From Nephrocerus scutellatus (Eukaryota > Arthropoda > Insecta > Diptera > Pipunculidae), in assembly GCA_947095585.1 (NCBI GenBank), contig OX352761.1, positions 89,942,779 to 90,006,778 of the forward strand: 64,000 nucleotides of DNA, in the 5' to 3' direction. A program made the position numbers and the translations under genes. Below the pieces are notes generated by a model that saw only the letters and a program-made list of their open reading frames with translations, had not been told where the DNA came from and ran no database searches. Numbering within the stretch: position 1 is the first letter of the stretch; every line of letters starts with the position of its first letter. Of this stretch, positions 45,606 to 56,345 are shown piece after piece.

Positions 45606-47310
45606 GTACTCGGACTAAGATTGGTTTCTGGAATGTGAGGACGCTCCTTGACTGAGGGAGTAAAGGACATCAAAATGCCAGATTTCTTCAATTGGAACGT
45701 GAGTTTCTTCGATATAATTTGGACATACTGGGAGTGAGTGAAGTAAGATGGTTCGACGCGGGAGAGTACCAATCCCCAACGTGTAACACTGTGCTACTCT
45801 ACTCTGGCAAACCCTCCGGCAGTCCCCGTGAATCTGGAGTGGGTCTGCTGCTAACGCCAACAGCACGCAGACGCCTAATTTCCTGGCACCCACATGGTGA
45901 TAGGATCTTATCGGCCAGATTTCGGACTAGAGTACGGCGCGACACGATCACACAGTGTTACGCCCCAACGAATCACTCGACTGAGGATGAAAAGGACAAC
46001 TTCTACAATCAGCTAAGCGCTGTATTCAATTCAACGCCGAACGGATATATCGTCGTCGTGATGGGGGACTTGAATGCCAAGGTAGGCAACGACAATGAAG
46101 GACTCAGACTTGTGATTGGGAAGCACGGCCTCTGCGAACAATGACAAAGACAATGGTGAAAGATTTGTTGATTTCTGCAACACCAACCACCTTGTCATAG
46201 GAGGCACCATGTTTGAACATAAGACCCGCCACAATGTCAGCTGGGTTTCAACTGACAGGCAAGCATAATCCAACCAAATCGACCATGTGGCGATCAGCCG
46301 ACGTTTTATGAGCTGTCTTTTAGACGTCCGAAACAGCCGAGGATCCGACATGGGTATGGTACGAGATCATCACCTTACGGTAGCTACTGTCCTGTTACGT
46401 ACTGCATCGGTAAAAAATGCAGCTGTGAAAAATGTTTTCTCATTTGGAGCGGAAAGTATTGTTGGTAGAAGCCAGGCAAGGCACAGCACGTGGCATACCG
46501 AGGATACCTGGAGGCTGATTGAAGAACGTAAGCTATTTAAAGCTCGTTGATACCCCAGCAGCAGCGAGGATCGAGCTACAGAGAAGGGAATGATTGTCAA
46601 GCTCCCTAAAAAAGAAGTGCAAAAACTGGAAAGGCATTAGCGTTCTTCCTGCAATTGCAAAGGTAATAGCCAAAGTAGTACTTGAGCGAATTAATGAACA
46701 TCTGGAAGATACACTAGATGCCGAGCAAGCAGGTTTCCGCACTGGATCATCCTGTGTCGACCACATCAACACCCTGCGAATCATTATTGAACAGTGCGTT
46801 GAATTCCGGTCACCACTGCAGACAGTTTATCTGGCTTGCCTATGATGGCTCTATATGTCATGTGCTTCATAGATGAAAGCTCTCAGAGCAATTCGAGATC
46901 CTAAGTGGGGTTACAACAAGGTTACATTCTATCGCCGATATTTTTTTTTGTTGGTGATTAGCGATCTGCTGGAAACGGAGGAATTCGTTGGACTCTTACA
47001 TCTCAACTCAAACATCTGGACTACGCTGAAGACGTTTGTTTACTCTCACACAGGATTATGGAGCTGCACCAAATGACAACAAATGTGGAAACTACGCAAT
47101 GCAATGGAATCCGTTATCTCAAGATGGTAGAAGAACTGGTCGTCCGAGAAATACATAGCGCACAACAGTTGAGGAGGAGTCACGGCAGTTGGGGAAGAAT
47201 TGGAGAGAGCTGAAGCTCTTTGCCAGGAACCACACGCGATGGCGCATAGGCGTAGTAGAGGCCCTAGGACCCACGAGGGGATATAGGACATAAGTAAGTA
47301 ATATCAACCG
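45606..47310 (+). pseudogene. RTE-like non-LTR retrotransposon, internally deleted
   Basis: An endonuclease starts at TKIGFWNVRTLLD (45606), then LDILGVSEVRW, GVGLLLTPTARRRLISWHP, ITQCYAPTNHS and IVVVMGDLNAKVGNDNEG (catalytic GDLNAKVG). Out of frame, FVDFCNTNHLVIGGTMFEH and QIDHVAISRRF follow (46160-46320). At about 46600 the sequence jumps to the start of the RT: LPKKEVQKL, WKGISVLPAIAKVIAKVVLE and AEQAGFRTGSSCVDHINTLR (46594-46845). The rest of the RT is missing. The 3' end, RRTGRPRNT, then LGKNWRELKLFARN and RWRIGVVEAL (47120-47290), is present. Confidence 0.85.
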
Positions 47311-47339
47311 AAAACAAAAACATAAAACTAACAAAAAAA

Positions 47340-47414
47340 ACAACCCATAAAAAATTTTTCATGTAAATTCTATAATTAAAGATAAACATAAGTGAAAGTT
47401 TGAATAAAATCGGG
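47340..47414 (+). repeat. ATC repeat copy 11 (leader only)
   Basis: CAACCCATAAAAAATTTTTC, AAATTCTATAATTA and TTTGAATAAAATCGGG, then broken off by a SINE-A insertion. Confidence 0.65.
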
Positions 47415-47580
47415 TGGGCGCCGTGGCTCAGTGGAAAAGCGCATGGCTACTGGGCAGGGGTTCGTGGTTCTAATCTCAGTAACACCAAAGGTATTTTTCA
47501 CGGTGTCCCACCTCTCACGAATGGTTGACAAACGTTCCGAGAGTAATAACTTGTCACGGAAAGCCTCTCAATTACGTGAT
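47415..47580 (+). repeat. SINE-A copy with tRNA-like head
   Basis: GGGCGCCGTGGCTCAGTGG carries an RNA polymerase III A box (TGGCTCAGTGG, 47424-47434). GTTCGTGGTTCTAATCTC carries a B box (about 47466-47475), 32 bases further on. The head is followed by the shared SINE-A body (TTTTTCACGGTGTCCCACCT, GAGAGTAATAACTTGTCACG). The 3' part present in other copies is cut off. This copy identifies the family as tRNA-derived. Confidence 0.8.
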
Positions 47581-47649
47581 CATAGAATTTGCATATTTTC
47601 CGTAGGCCATCGTTTCTAAAATGTGAAATTTGCCAATGACCTCACATTT

Positions 47650-48250
47650 CAATGATATACATACTCAATTGAGTTCGATCCAGACTGAGCCACCAACAAC
47701 AAGCAGCACTTACCTGCTCGACCTGTATACTCGACAGTGTTACGATGTTACCTAAGTCGACATATTCTACAAAATATTTACCTTGGTAGTGGATTGTATC
47801 TGATTGTATCTGACACGGAGCGGTATTGAAAATACAACCTTCGTCTTCACGATACTGCAAGAAATTGTTCCTCAGAAAACACTCGCGCACCAAAGACAGT
47901 CGTTATATCGTACCCATTCCTTGGAAAACCAATGACTCTGAACTAGGAAACTCGTTTAAGACAGCTGTAAAATTCTACATCGGTCAGGAAAGGCGCTGGG
48001 AGAAGGACGAAACCCACAAGAAAATATCAAACGATTTTATGGTCGACTATCTTGCATCTCATAATTTGTCACTAGTTCCTATTAAGCGACATCCAGGGGA
48101 AACCGAAAACGTGTACTACATACCATATATTAGCGTAATTTTTCAGATGCTGTTACAACTAAGTTGAGGAATGCTTTAAATGCCGGTGCACCTCAAGTAA
48201 CGGAATCTGTCTAAATCAACTTATTCACCCAGGACCAAAACTACAGTCCC
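47650..48250 (+). pseudogene. BEL/Pao-like pol fragment (RT N-terminal side)
   Basis: HSRTKDSRYIVPIPWK, SELGNSFKTAVKFYIGQERR, then FMVDYLASHNLS and NVYYIPY (47826-48167) fit the region just before the reverse transcriptase of BEL/Pao elements. TTKL and, after a frameshift, GICLNQLIHPGPKLQSH follow where the RT proper begins. The element is then interrupted by a LOA-like fragment and resumes with integrase at 49125. Confidence 0.7.
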
Positions 48251-48254
48251 ACGT

Positions 48255-48935
48255 ATTATATTCGGTTTCAACCGCCTTTCCCATGGCATACCGGGCTCCG
48301 TGATGGGCGAGCTCCTTTCCTGGATACTCGTGGGAATCCCAATGGAGGTTATAATAAATTATTATCTTTCAAAGCGCATTAACCTCGGGTTTTGCTGGTG
48401 AGCAACCCGCTGTATCCAGAGAACCTGTTGAGCTCTCGACGGCCAATCTCATTTTGGCCCCAACTGTTCGATCTACTGTTGAGCAGCCGAACTCTACCCA
48501 GAGTTCAGAGAAATTCGGATGCTCTTCTATTGAGAAGGCATTAGATGGGCTACTGATCCAGTAAAACCGAGGCGGATTAATTAAACTGTACTTGAAAGAC
48601 ATTAAGGTTGCCCTCGCATGGGTGAGAAATAATAGAGAAATAGACAACAAATTTGTGAAAACATCAGTCCCGGGAATCTGCACTACGTCAAATCTGCTGA
48701 AACTCCAGCTGATCCAGATTCACACAGACTTACAGCAAGTCTGTTGGCCAGCTGCAAGCTGATCCAGATTCACACAGACTTACACCAAGTCTGTTGGCCA
48801 GCTGCAAGCTCTAGTTCAGGTCCAACTCGGTTAATGAACGATCAGTTACCGCTTACGCCGTCCAAAGAAATTGGTTTTACTTTCAACCATGCTACCCGAA
48901 ATGCAAAGGTAAATATTATCAGAATTCAGTAGCGT
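48255..48935 (+). mobile_element. LOA/I-like element fragment, second copy of ORF1 region
   Basis: Nearly parallels 33950-34610. Shared text includes TTCGGTTTCAAC, TTCCCATGGCATACCGGGCT, TCTGTTGAGCTCTCGA-like words, AGCCGAAC and ATTAGATGGGCTACTGATCC. It carries a 50-bp tandem duplication at 48709-48808. It appears inserted within the BEL/Pao element and lacks all downstream domains. Confidence 0.7.
48709..48808. repeat. 50-bp tandem duplication
   Basis: CTGATCCAGATTCACACAGA and the next 30 bases occur twice in direct succession (48709-48758, 48759-48808) with one mismatch. Confidence 0.9.
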
Positions 48936-49124
48936 CAAAAAACCGAAATAGCTCACTTCTACACATAAAACAATTTTCTAAGAAAAAGCTTGTTGGCCTG
49001 CTTAACGCTAATTCTTGATTTAAACGGCGCAGAGACAAGTATTTCTCTTGCCAATCTACCAGAGAGAGAGAGCGGTATCCAATATTATTAACCAAATGCC
49101 AATAATAATATTAATCAAGGTGAT

Positions 49125-50110
49125 ATGAATGTACGCCACGATCACCATCGTAGTGAAAATTCCTTGACGGAACATCTTATAAGGGAAGAATGTTGGATTC
49201 CTGCTGTGAGAACTCAAGTAAAAAAATGTTTTCGGAGATGTCCAATATGTATTCTATGGAGTCTGAAACTATCCAGCCGGTCATGGGCGATCATCCCATC
49301 ACCCACATATAGTATAACCGGAGGTTTTCGAAGGTTCGAAAAAGTCATAAAAGATTAGGTAGCGGTCTTTGTTGGTCTTGTTACCAAAGAGTTCATTTAG
49401 AAATTGGCTCGGATTAAAGCACAGATATGTTCCTAGTATAATTCGCATGTTTCGTAAGTAGACGGTGTTGGCCTGCTCTGGTCATCACTGACAATGGTAG
49501 AAATAAAGACCAATGAAGAATAAAGCAAGATCAGTGACAGTAAGGATCGGCTAGCAATCCAGGAAATAGTTTGGCTTTAATTTGCCCTAAAGCCCAAACT
49601 TCGGTGAATTATGGCAAGCTGCCGTTAAATCTATACAACATTTTGTAAAGAAAATGTCCGGTGCCACTAATCTAACCTATGAGGAGGAGTTCAACACTCT
49701 ATTTTATCGTATTGAATGCATACTAATAGCAGGCCCTTACATCCAAAATCATCGGAAGCAGAAGATGTACCTGCCATTACTCCATTTCATTTCATCTTAC
49801 AACGCAGTCTCAAGAACTCTGTAATCGATGCTGGTCCTCCAACTGCCGTTCCAATAACAAAACGCTGATTCCAAGTACAACAACTTCAGCAGCAACCATT
49901 CTATCGGTAGTACCTTCACCATCTACAAAATAGAAATAAATGCAAATTTCCTATCCGGACGCTCGAAGATTTGATTACACCTGCAGACTGGAAGATGGGT
50001 CGAATCACTTAATGTTACCTTGACGATAAGAAGGACGTTCCCATAGTAGATGTGAAGATGACAAAACCGGAAATCGTGCATCGTGCAACAAATTGCCTAG
50101 TGCCAGGATG
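49125..50110 (+). pseudogene. BEL/Pao-like integrase remnant
   Basis: LTEHLIREECWIPAVRTQVK plus KCFRRCPIC is the zinc-binding His/Cys region and linker of BEL/Pao integrases. SPTYSITGGFRRFEK occupies the place of the SRPF..TGVDYAGPF motif. Later, broken pieces correspond to the LSSDPND..LTP.HF region near 49740-49800. PADWKMGRIT and VDVKMTKPEIVHRATNCL near 49975-50100 match the WKLGRI...G..VRPI.KL end of pol. Many stops make it non-functional. Confidence 0.65.
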
Positions 50111-51340
50111 CCCAGGAAGAACTTGCTCTACACAAAAGGATACGAAAGCCAAACCGCACCACTACGCTGCTATATCGTGTTATTTGGATTGGCTGTCTCT
50201 TTCTTTCCCAATTACCAGCTTATTGGACATACAATCTCTTACCCCGGGTATTCACATACAGTTATTAGGAGATATCTCGACTACACTTTTCGATTTTGAG
50301 TTTTCAGTTGAAACTTCCCTGAATATCACCGCTGACCTCCTCGATATTGACACCATTTTTTCTAGATTTAAAGTAGTTTTGCAACCAGAATGTGAACAAC
50401 AACTAAAGCCAACACTGCCAGAAATTAAAAGATACCCTTAGCATCAAAACCACTAGAGTGAAGAAAGGCGTCATCGCAAGCTTTCCCAAAGGACGTTTGA
50501 AACGCACAGCCATACCAGTGCTAATAAAAGTATTTTTTAAATACGCTCCTTAAGTGCTACTGATTGCGGAGCAGCAAATCATCCATCTAAAAAGTAAAAT
50601 AAGTAAGTCTCCTACCTCATGACTAACATTACCGATTTAGAGTTTTAAGCTGCGGATTCAAAAGCAGATAAATGTCTACTCAGCGAGCATCCAGTTGCTC
50701 ATTAGTTCTATTCAGATGAACCACCAAAACATAATTAACATCCGACCAGCTAAAGCACTAAAAGAATGTATTAGCCGAATGAACAAGTGACTGGAATTTT
50801 GTACATTACCACCTGTAGAATTGATTCCTTTCCTGGATCATTGAAGCTTCGTGCAACAAATCATGATTAGTTCAGCAATCGCAATCCATAGATATGGCTA
50901 ACGGGATCTACGATGAAGTTGAAGTAAAAAAATTGAATAGCTGCTGGAAGGAAGTACTACAAAATTCCTCGTCCGATTCACACTTAAGAACCTGCAACAC
51001 AACCACTATCGATCTAGAGTGCGATAAGATCTATCATGTTAACAGGGATCGTTCAGTCATTTAATGATTAAAGACCAATGAAGTGAATTTAGTGTGCAAC
51101 GACTCTCTTACCCGACTCCTAACAAATGTAAGTCTTGTTAAGTTCCCAGGCTACAAAATTTTCAGTTATCTATTTCAAGTAATTTCTCCAACGAAGGAAA
51201 TCGAAAAAAATAACACAAACATTCCGACGTTCGCAATAAAAGATAGCTTATCATCACCTAAAATTAATATAAACGGAAAGCAACCCACTGACCCACGCCT
51301 TACGCTACTCCAGGCTGAGCATTCAAATTAACTTCACCAT
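50045..51340 (+). pseudogene. Possible third, env-like ORF downstream of the BEL/Pao integrase
   Basis: A 129-residue frame continues past the integrase end (50052-50441). After stops there is an 82-residue frame at 51083-51331 with Asn- and Ser-rich sequence. Position after pol would suit an envelope-like ORF, which some BEL/Pao elements carry, but I see no clear signal peptide, cleavage site or transmembrane segment. The call rests on position only. Confidence 0.25.
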
Positions 51341-51537
51341 ATCGACTGGATTCCACAAAGGTATCAGCGCTGGGTTTTGGGACCTTATTAATCTGCGCTG
51401 CAGTAGGAACTTAATACCCACTTTCCAAAATATGCAAACTACTGCATCAACCACAGAACATGATCACGAAATCTGCAAAATGCTGTATCAACCACAGAAC
51501 GAGGACCCATTTATGGATCATAATACTTTATTAAAAA

Positions 51538-51752
51538 ATTAAACAATTATATATTTAATTTTAATTGAAAATAACAAATCTTCCTTATAGTGAAGTTTTT
51601 TTTTATTATTTTATATAGATTTCGGAATTTAAAATTCCATCTTCAATAGTTAAAAGGTATATTATTAATTAATATTCAATAAAATAAAACTTTACTATAA
51701 GGATGATTTGTTATATTTCAATTGAAATTAAATATTTAAATGTTTAATTTTT
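51538..51752. mobile_element. Foldback/MITE-like inverted repeat, about 75-bp arms
   Basis: The left arm starts AAACAATTATATATTTAATT, with GAAAATAACAAATCTTCCTT and ATAGTGAAGTTT. It is imperfectly reverse-complementary to the right arm, which has AAACTTTACTATAAGGATGA, TTTGTTATATTTCAATTGAA and ATTAAATATTTAAATGTTTA. The loop is about 60 bp. It is AT-rich, has no coding capacity and lies just left of an RTE-like tail. Confidence 0.75.
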
Positions 51753-51952
51753 TAATATTACAGAGTGAAGTTACTAGTACGAAAATAAATTCATTTTGAA
51801 TTTTAATTATTTATAATTATTTAATATAAAATTATTAAGTATGTAATCTAGACTATGCAATTTTGTAACGAGTTATTTGTATAAATATCCAGAACTTCCG
51901 TAAATTAAGCAGAATTAGTTTCACAGTCAAAAATATTGACAATAAGATATCA

Positions 51953-53120
51953 TTTATATTATCATCATCATAGTTGGCTCTACAACCGTCTCTGGTCCTG
52001 GCCTCCCGCAAAAAATTTCTCCACCGGTCCCGATTTCGAGCCGATGTCATTAAGTTTGGCATCTATAAACTCTGGGCGTCCTGGTCTACGCCATACTTCC
52101 AGCGTAGGCTTGACCGGCCTCGCTATCGTGTTCCATAAATCCTACCGCAAAGGACTTTTTGGACATCTTTGTTTTGAAGTATGTGCAACGCGGTGTATAT
52201 TGCGTCATACCGCGAAATCTTTGGTAGAACTTCCGCGCCTGGTGCGGTCCTTGCTCTCTGTACTGTTCTACTGTTCACGGACGAGATTCTTCTCCCAGGC
52301 TGCTTTCTTTCGCCGTAAACTGTTTTTTCATATCTTTTAAGCTCTTTATATTCATCTTCGCGTGTCAGCGTTCTATGAAATTATTGCATTGCTCGGTACG
52401 CAACGTGTCCATTTCTCTTCTACGCCAGACATCTCAGCCCCAGGACTTTCTCTACCTGCATTCAGGGCGAGTCCTTTCGCTTGACCGTAGTTGTTTCTGG
52501 TCTCTTCGTTGCGAAAGGCAGCCGTGTTCAGTCGAAATCGCGTTCGCGGATGCAGTCGTTCGTGATGGTGCAATCCACGGTCGGGGCAGCATAACAACAG
52601 GAAAGTGGTCCGAGTCGACGTTGGCACCTGATGGGTACGTTCGTACCGTCATCAGGTTTGGGTTGTGGCGGCGGCTATCAACACGTGGTCTATCTCGTTG
52701 CGAGTGGCTCCATCAGGAGATACCCAGGTGGCTTTGTGGATATTTTTACGCCCAAACTTTGTACTCGCAACGACCAAATTATTGCTTGCTGCCATATCTA
52801 TGACTCGTTGTCCATTGTCATTGGTGTTCTCGTGTAAGCTTTGGGTGCCAATGAACTGTCTGAATAGTGGCTGGCTCGCTACCTATTTTGGCATTCATAT
52901 CCCCCAGAATGATTTTTACATTATACTGAGGACAGGCATGGAGTTCCCGTTCGACTGATTCAAATAATTCTTCTTTTCATCATCTGGGGAATCCTCTGTA
53001 GATGTGTGAACGTTTATGAGGCTTATGTTTTTAAATCTTCCCGCACGCGAAGGACGCATAACCGATCATTTACTGCTTTAAAGCCGTTAACGGTGGGTTT
53101 AATTCTTTTGCTGACTAGAA
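51953..53120 (-). pseudogene. RTE-like non-LTR retrotransposon, internally deleted, minus strand
   Basis: Reading the minus strand from 53120: LVSKRIKPTVNGFKAVNDRL, then SLINVHTSTEDSPDDEK (endonuclease), IDMAASNNLVVASTKFGRKN, IHKATWVSPDGATRNEIDHV (the strongly conserved TW.SPDG...QIDH motif) and AKGLALNAGR. The RT is missing. The 3' end, MPNLMTSARNRDRWRNFLRE with an (ATG)n tail, is at 51953-52140. The tail end matches the copy in the foxo intron at 21380-21556, so both are one family. Several frameshifts are present. Confidence 0.8.
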
Positions 53121-53133
53121 CCCCCCCCCCCCC
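53121..53133. repeat. Poly-C run at a junction of two elements
   Basis: Thirteen C separate the RTE-like endonuclease from the mariner fragment. Confidence 0.9.
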
Positions 53134-53443
53134 TGGTCTATGGTGTGTTGTGATGGATCCATGTTTCGTCCACGATTACGAAACGGCGCAAAAACTCGTT
53201 CGGATTACGGCTGAACATCATGCTTAATCAGCACACTAAATTCACTTTTTTCCATTTTCGTTAAAATTCACGATGTTGTCTACTTTCAATGGCTGTCAAA
53301 TACAAACTAAATGACGCAGTTTGCTCAAAATGTGACAGTAGTATATTAATAGATGTCAGCTGACGGGACCAATGCAGTGCAGTTGTATTTAAAGTTACCG
53401 CGCGGGAAATACAAAAAGTCACTGATTTATCAAACCACCCTCG
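53134..53443 (-). mobile_element. Mariner (irritans-like) 5' fragment
   Basis: The right end, reversed, reads CGAGGGTGGTTTGATAAATC and is flanked by TA (53444-53445). On the minus strand FLRRFVIVDETWIHHNTP contains the first catalytic Asp. This matches the element at 43842-44681, including the N-terminal deletion that brings FLRRF next to the start region. It ends at the poly-C run. Confidence 0.85.
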
Positions 53444-53445
53444 TA

Positions 53446-54419
53446 TATAAACCATCCGAGGTTCCTATGATAAATTTAAATGGATTCATATTTAATCAGC
53501 ATTTCCAGACTTCAATAAACAAATTGCACTTAACCCTTCACGCTCTAACACGCGATAAGCAAAATTTCGGAAACCCTCGTATAATGCGAATGCGATGTGT
53601 CGTACAAATGTTAATGTTACGTCAGCGTTATGTTTGCGTCGGTAAATCTGGCAATACCTTTTCATTAATAGCTGCAGTAATTTCAGATCATTGAGCAACG
53701 TCTCCATTCGGTCTACAAACGTAAAGGCTAAATCGACAGCATATAAAGACAATTAGAATATTATGTGTTTCAGGTTTTCAGTTCGTGGATCACAATAATC
53801 TTCTGGATTTACAGGATAATGAAATAGAATGGCAGTTGTAAAATATATGTATTTTGTAGCTGCAAAAGAAAATAAATTTATTTATTTCGAGTTTACCCAC
53901 ATTATTAAGTTTAACAATCTCAATTGTATTTCCTGTGAGCTTTGCGATAACATATGTACGTATTTCTGCCACGAAATCATACGTATATACAGTAAACGTA
54001 CTTCTGCCACGAAATTATACATGATTACAGTATGTGTATATTTTTTGAAATTGACTTCATGATTTAAGCATATAATAGGGTTCCTAATATTTTTTTCGCA
54101 ATAATTCATTAGGATTCGATTAAAAAAAATTAAACCAACATGGAGCAATTGTCTGCACTCTGCACTCTGAATGTCGCTGTAGGTGGTTAAAATTGCTGGT
54201 TGTATTTATACGCACATATACTTGCACATTGAAACGTACACTTTCCTATTATTCCACAAATACTCTTACATACTCGTATGTTAATTTTTTAGCATAATAA
54301 GAATAATTAAAGTGGAATATAACAATATTGGCACAAGTTCAATGGCCAACGTATAAATCTCGAGCGAAATGTCTTCAATGCCTCAGTGGGCAGGCTGGGC
54401 ACCTATGAATAGCAATGGG
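53446..54419. other. No recognisable gene
   Basis: Short frames on both strands (for example minus 53492-53752, 53882-54148) are unmatched. A direct repeat of TACTTCTGCCACGAAAT-like text occurs at about 53960 and 54000. Confidence 0.4.
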
Positions 54420-54566
54420 ACTAGCCGCATATTAAACGCAGTCTAGCACAATATAGCGCAGCAGAGGTTTTTCGAGCTCACAACGTTAGAATAAGTACCG
54501 CAATATGTGAATGTGCCTCAGTTTGTATACGTGCTGTGCTGTGATGAGTTCAATATGCGGCTAGCC
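54420..54566. mobile_element. Small MITE with ~20-bp inverted ends
   Basis: Left ACTAGCCGCATATTAAAC; right, reversed, GCTAGCCGCATATTGAAC. The two ends enclose about 110 bp with further weak pairing (TCTAGCACA / TGTGCTG). No target duplication is clear. Confidence 0.7.
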
Positions 54567-54783
54567 TTACGCTGATGTAAAAATACGTTGAAGATTAAGA
54601 TTTTTTTCTTTTAAAATGTAAACAAATGCTTCTTCATGCATTCGAATTTACCACGTCTGTAACTGCAAGATAGGAAGCACACAGAAAACTTCTATAAATA
54701 AATCGGACACAATAATAACATAGATGTGATACTGGCCTCGTCTTCAGGCATAACACAATCTGAGTATTTTTCAACACTTAAAT

Positions 54784-54830
54784 CCTTGGAGATACACATG
54801 TGTGTAAGATTTGAAGAAAATCGAGGTTGA
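54784..54830 (+). repeat. ATC repeat fragment (one module piece)
   Basis: GGAGATACACATGTGTGTAA, then GATTTGAAGAAAATCGAGG: one internal module fragment with no termini. Confidence 0.55.
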
Positions 54831-55214
54831 TAAAAACTAATATGAAATTTAGAAAAAAATTATCGACATTCAACCTCTCTTAAAGGAACTCCTGGAAAAT
54901 GCTCTCAACAAGGTAACTTGTAACCATCGTCCATCTTCTTTGTACTTGTTCTTGCCCTCTCCCAAAAAAGTAAACTCCATATGGGAGCTTTCTTCTAAAA
55001 CGACACTAATGATCTCATCCACATTGACATTGGTAATCTCCTACGCTTCATATGAAGCTCTAATTAGTTCATCGAGGAATTTTATCTGATCCATGTGGTA
55101 TCATAATGGACCATTACTGGTCTAATTTGGTTTCACTGACAGCCTTAACCTAACCTAACCCCATGGTCCGGTGGCGGGTAGTCTGCACGATAGGTATCAT
55201 GTAGTTGTCATACT
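54831..55214. other. No recognisable gene
   Basis: Slightly less AT-rich. Ends in CCTTAACCTAACCTAACCCC, a short run that looks like a retroelement tail rather than telomere DNA. Confidence 0.4.
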
Positions 55215-56345
55215 GGCAGATCTATAATGCTGGTTGTGCTTCTATGTCGATGTTGTGTTAGTGTCGATGTTGTGTTAGTGTCGATTCTATAGTTTTCGGG
55301 GTCGCTGAGGCGAATAGCGATGATAAGACAGCTCTAGGGGGTTGGGGTCGATAGCTGTGTTGGCGGAGGGGGGGGGGGCGATTCTATATGTCGATTCTAT
55401 ATTTACTGGGGTCGCTGAGGTGAAAAGCGATTGCAAGACAGCTATAGGGGGTTGGGTCGACAGCTGTAGGGGGGTCGCTTAGGTGAATAAAGATAGTAAG
55501 ACAACTCTAGGCTGATTGGGTCGGTGACTAAGGGGGGTGACCGATTTTTTTATTAATTAGCGTACTCTTCAAAGGATTTTCAGCCTTATAATGGTTAGGC
55601 ACAGCATCGGCTTGAAAATATTGGGATAGAACAAGGAAAATAAGTCTTGTGTTGGGTGCAGCTGACTTCACACCTGAGGACTCACAAACAAAAATATTGT
55701 GCTCATTAACCCACAATCTTCACAATCTTGATTACATCATACATCAACTCAACCGTACATGTGAATACAACAGTATACGGCATTTGTACTTATAATCTAT
55801 ATGATCCGTCCGGCGAGGAAAATTCAAGCGCTTTTTTGGACGCGCCGGGAATCGAACCCTGTGTCCTCCGAGTGGGAGCTAATGGTTCTAACCACTGAAC
55901 CACCGACACTGACAAGTGCCGATTCTATAGTTTTCTGGATCGCTGGTGGGAATAGCGATGGTAAGACACCTCTAGGGGAATGGTATCAATATGTGAGAGG
56001 AGGGGACAGCGGTATTGGTGTCAATTCAATAGTTTCCGGTCTCGGTGAATAGCAATGGTAAGACAGTTCTACGGAGATGGGGACGATAGCTGTGGAGGAA
56101 TGGGGGTGACGAATATAAGTGTCAATTCTATAGTTTTTGGGTTCGCTGATGTGTACAGTAATGGAAGGACAGCTCTATGGGGATGGGGTCGTTATCTGAG
56201 AGTGGTTGACCGATATTAGTGTCGATTCTATAGTTTTTGGTGTTGCTGAGATGAATAGTGTTGGTAGAACACTCCTGTGGGGAGTTGTATCCTGGGAGAG
56301 GGGGGTGACCGATATTAGTGTCGATTCCATAGTTTTCGGGTTGGT
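55215..56345. repeat. ~105-bp minisatellite array, second locus (reverse orientation)
   Basis: About eight units read, on the plus strand, GTGTCGATTCTATAGTTTTC, GGGGTCGCTGAGGTGAATAG, CGATGGTAAGACAGCTCTAG and GGGGTTGGGGTCGATAGCTG plus a G-rich stretch. This is the reverse complement of the array at 16945-17990. A SINE-B copy (55545-55915) interrupts it. The right edge runs directly into a jockey-like RT. Confidence 0.85.
55545..55915 (-). repeat. SINE-B, tRNA-derived, full-looking copy
   Basis: The minus strand begins GTCAGTGTCGGTGGTTCAGTGG. The A box is TGGTTCAGTGG and the B box GGTTCGATTCC, set 34 bases apart as in a tRNA, within GTTAGAACC and ACAGGGTTCGATTCCCGG. A unique body of about 290 bp follows and ends GCTAATTAATAAAAAAATC. 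The acceptor ends do not pair well, so this is a SINE head and not a functional tRNA gene. It is unrelated in body to SINE-A and is inserted in the minisatellite. Confidence 0.8.

Noticed and set aside
50052..51331. Confident retroviral envelope gene
   Set aside because: Position after integrase fits, but no signal peptide, cleavage motif or membrane anchor is visible; left as a low-confidence possibility.
55150..55175. AACCTAACCTAACC run resembling the insect telomere repeat
   Set aside because: Only about three units are present, and flies lack TTAGG telomeres; more likely a retroelement tail or chance.
55845..55915. Functional tRNA gene on the minus strand
   Set aside because: A and B boxes are good, but the acceptor stem does not pair and a SINE body follows.
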